Position numbers and translations under genes: made by a program. From assembly GCF_004346095.1 (NCBI RefSeq), contig NZ_SLZV01000017.1:1-64000 (forward strand): a DNA stretch of 64,000 nt. The letters run 5' to 3'. The notes under the pieces are model-generated. The model worked only from the letters and a program-made list of their open reading frames with translations, searched no databases and had not been told where the DNA came from. Origin of the DNA: Faecalimonas umbilicata. GTDB lineage: Bacteria > Bacillota > Clostridia > Lachnospirales > Lachnospiraceae. This document shows, in pieces, positions 63,655-64,000 of this stretch (position 1 is its first letter; every line of letters begins with the position of its first letter).

Positions 63655-64000
63655 TTTCCCACCACTCCTTTAGTTCTTCATAATCCTCGATCACTTTACA
63701 TTCTCTACTCGTCTGAGCCTTCACCTGTTCCATGTCAAACGGAATCATTGCATATTCGCTATATACATTTCCAACATCAAAACTATATAATATTTCCAAA
63801 GCATTATTTCCACATTCTTTCAGGCAAAACACCTTATCCGGAAAATACAATACATTCAATACAGTTTTACATCCTGTGGAAAGTTGATCTGTATTCAATG
63901 TAATATCTTCAAATCGTGATCGAATTTTATATTTGCTGAGAAGTTCTGAGCCGTCTATCATTTGAATATACTTTGCAGCTCTCTCATCCAGTTTCGTTGC
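63644..64000 (-). CDS. Unknown protein, runs off window
   Basis: The frame stays open to the last base of the window, adding ATKLDERAAKYIQ before the first internal Met at 63961, so the N-terminus lies outside. The visible 118 residues contain CKTVLNVLYFPDKVFCLKEC and an acidic end EELKEWWENEE. It is translationally coupled to the ATPase. The family is not recognised. Confidence 0.65.
   Translation of the reverse strand, partial: ATKLDERAAKYIQMIDGSELLSKYKIRSRFEDITLNTDQLSTGCKTVLNVLYFPDKVFCLKECGNNALEILYSFDVGNVYSEYAMIPFDMEQVKAQTSRECKVIEDYEELKEWWENEE

Overview
The window reads as the chromosome of a spore-forming, low-GC gut Firmicute, most probably Lachnospiraceae. The support is a spoIIID gene, glucuronidate-scavenging genes, AGGAGG-type ribosome binding sites with frequent TTG/GTG starts, a T-box leader, GHKL/LytTR signalling and a TetM-like factor fused to an NYN domain. 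I cannot name the species from sequence alone.

Layout. 1-3551: minus-strand operon for unsaturated uronates (GH88 hydrolase, DhuD-type dehydrogenase, DhuI/RpiB-type isomerase and an unknown lectin-like protein). 3762-9399: F420-ligase-like protein, maf, HAD phosphatase, a MATE exporter and two small regulator/membrane cassettes. 9645-12853: GNAT plus a TetM-like GTPase/NYN fusion. 13016-18338: LytTR/GHKL two-component system divergent from a BceAB-like ABC transporter. 18468-19208: parvulin. 19406-32388: a complete type I-C CRISPR-Cas locus with 51 good repeats plus one decayed terminal repeat, all seven cas genes, a small unknown protein and an upstream WYL regulator. 33305-40464: T-box-controlled brnQ, an XRE/membrane pair, an S41 protease, a DUF819 transporter and pepD. 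40484-56547: a roughly 16 kb tandem accretion of integrative elements at the 3' end of guaA. 56539-64000: guaA, MATE, a cysteine desulfidase-like gene divergent from a GntR regulator, spoIIID, a TOTE-primase-like fragment and an ATPase pair running off the end.

Main discovery. Between cas3 and the cas5-8-7-4-1-2 operon lies a plus-strand transcription unit (promoter 29006-29034, terminator to about 29156). Its predicted RNA begins with a miniature CRISPR repeat: GT, a 4-bp hairpin and the exact 11-nt 5' handle TGGATTGAAAT. The pseudo-spacer after that handle matches a TTC-flanked site beside the divergent cas-operon promoter at 9 of the first 10 positions. The single mismatch is at position 6, the base normally flipped out in type I complexes. 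The matching site is one arm of a 44-bp palindrome; the other arm gives a weaker match pointing at the RNA's own promoter. This is the architecture expected of a crRNA-like autoregulator (CreR/CreA-like) that redirects Cascade to repress its own operon.

Other points. Three leader-proximal spacers encode motifs typical of ordinary bacterial genes (a family 2 glycosyltransferase, a sugar ABC ATPase and an ABC exporter). The guaA island holds one intact mobilizable element and decayed relatives separated by five ATTCAAA core sites. The integrase-end repeat carries a hairpin that supplies guaA with a terminator after each insertion.
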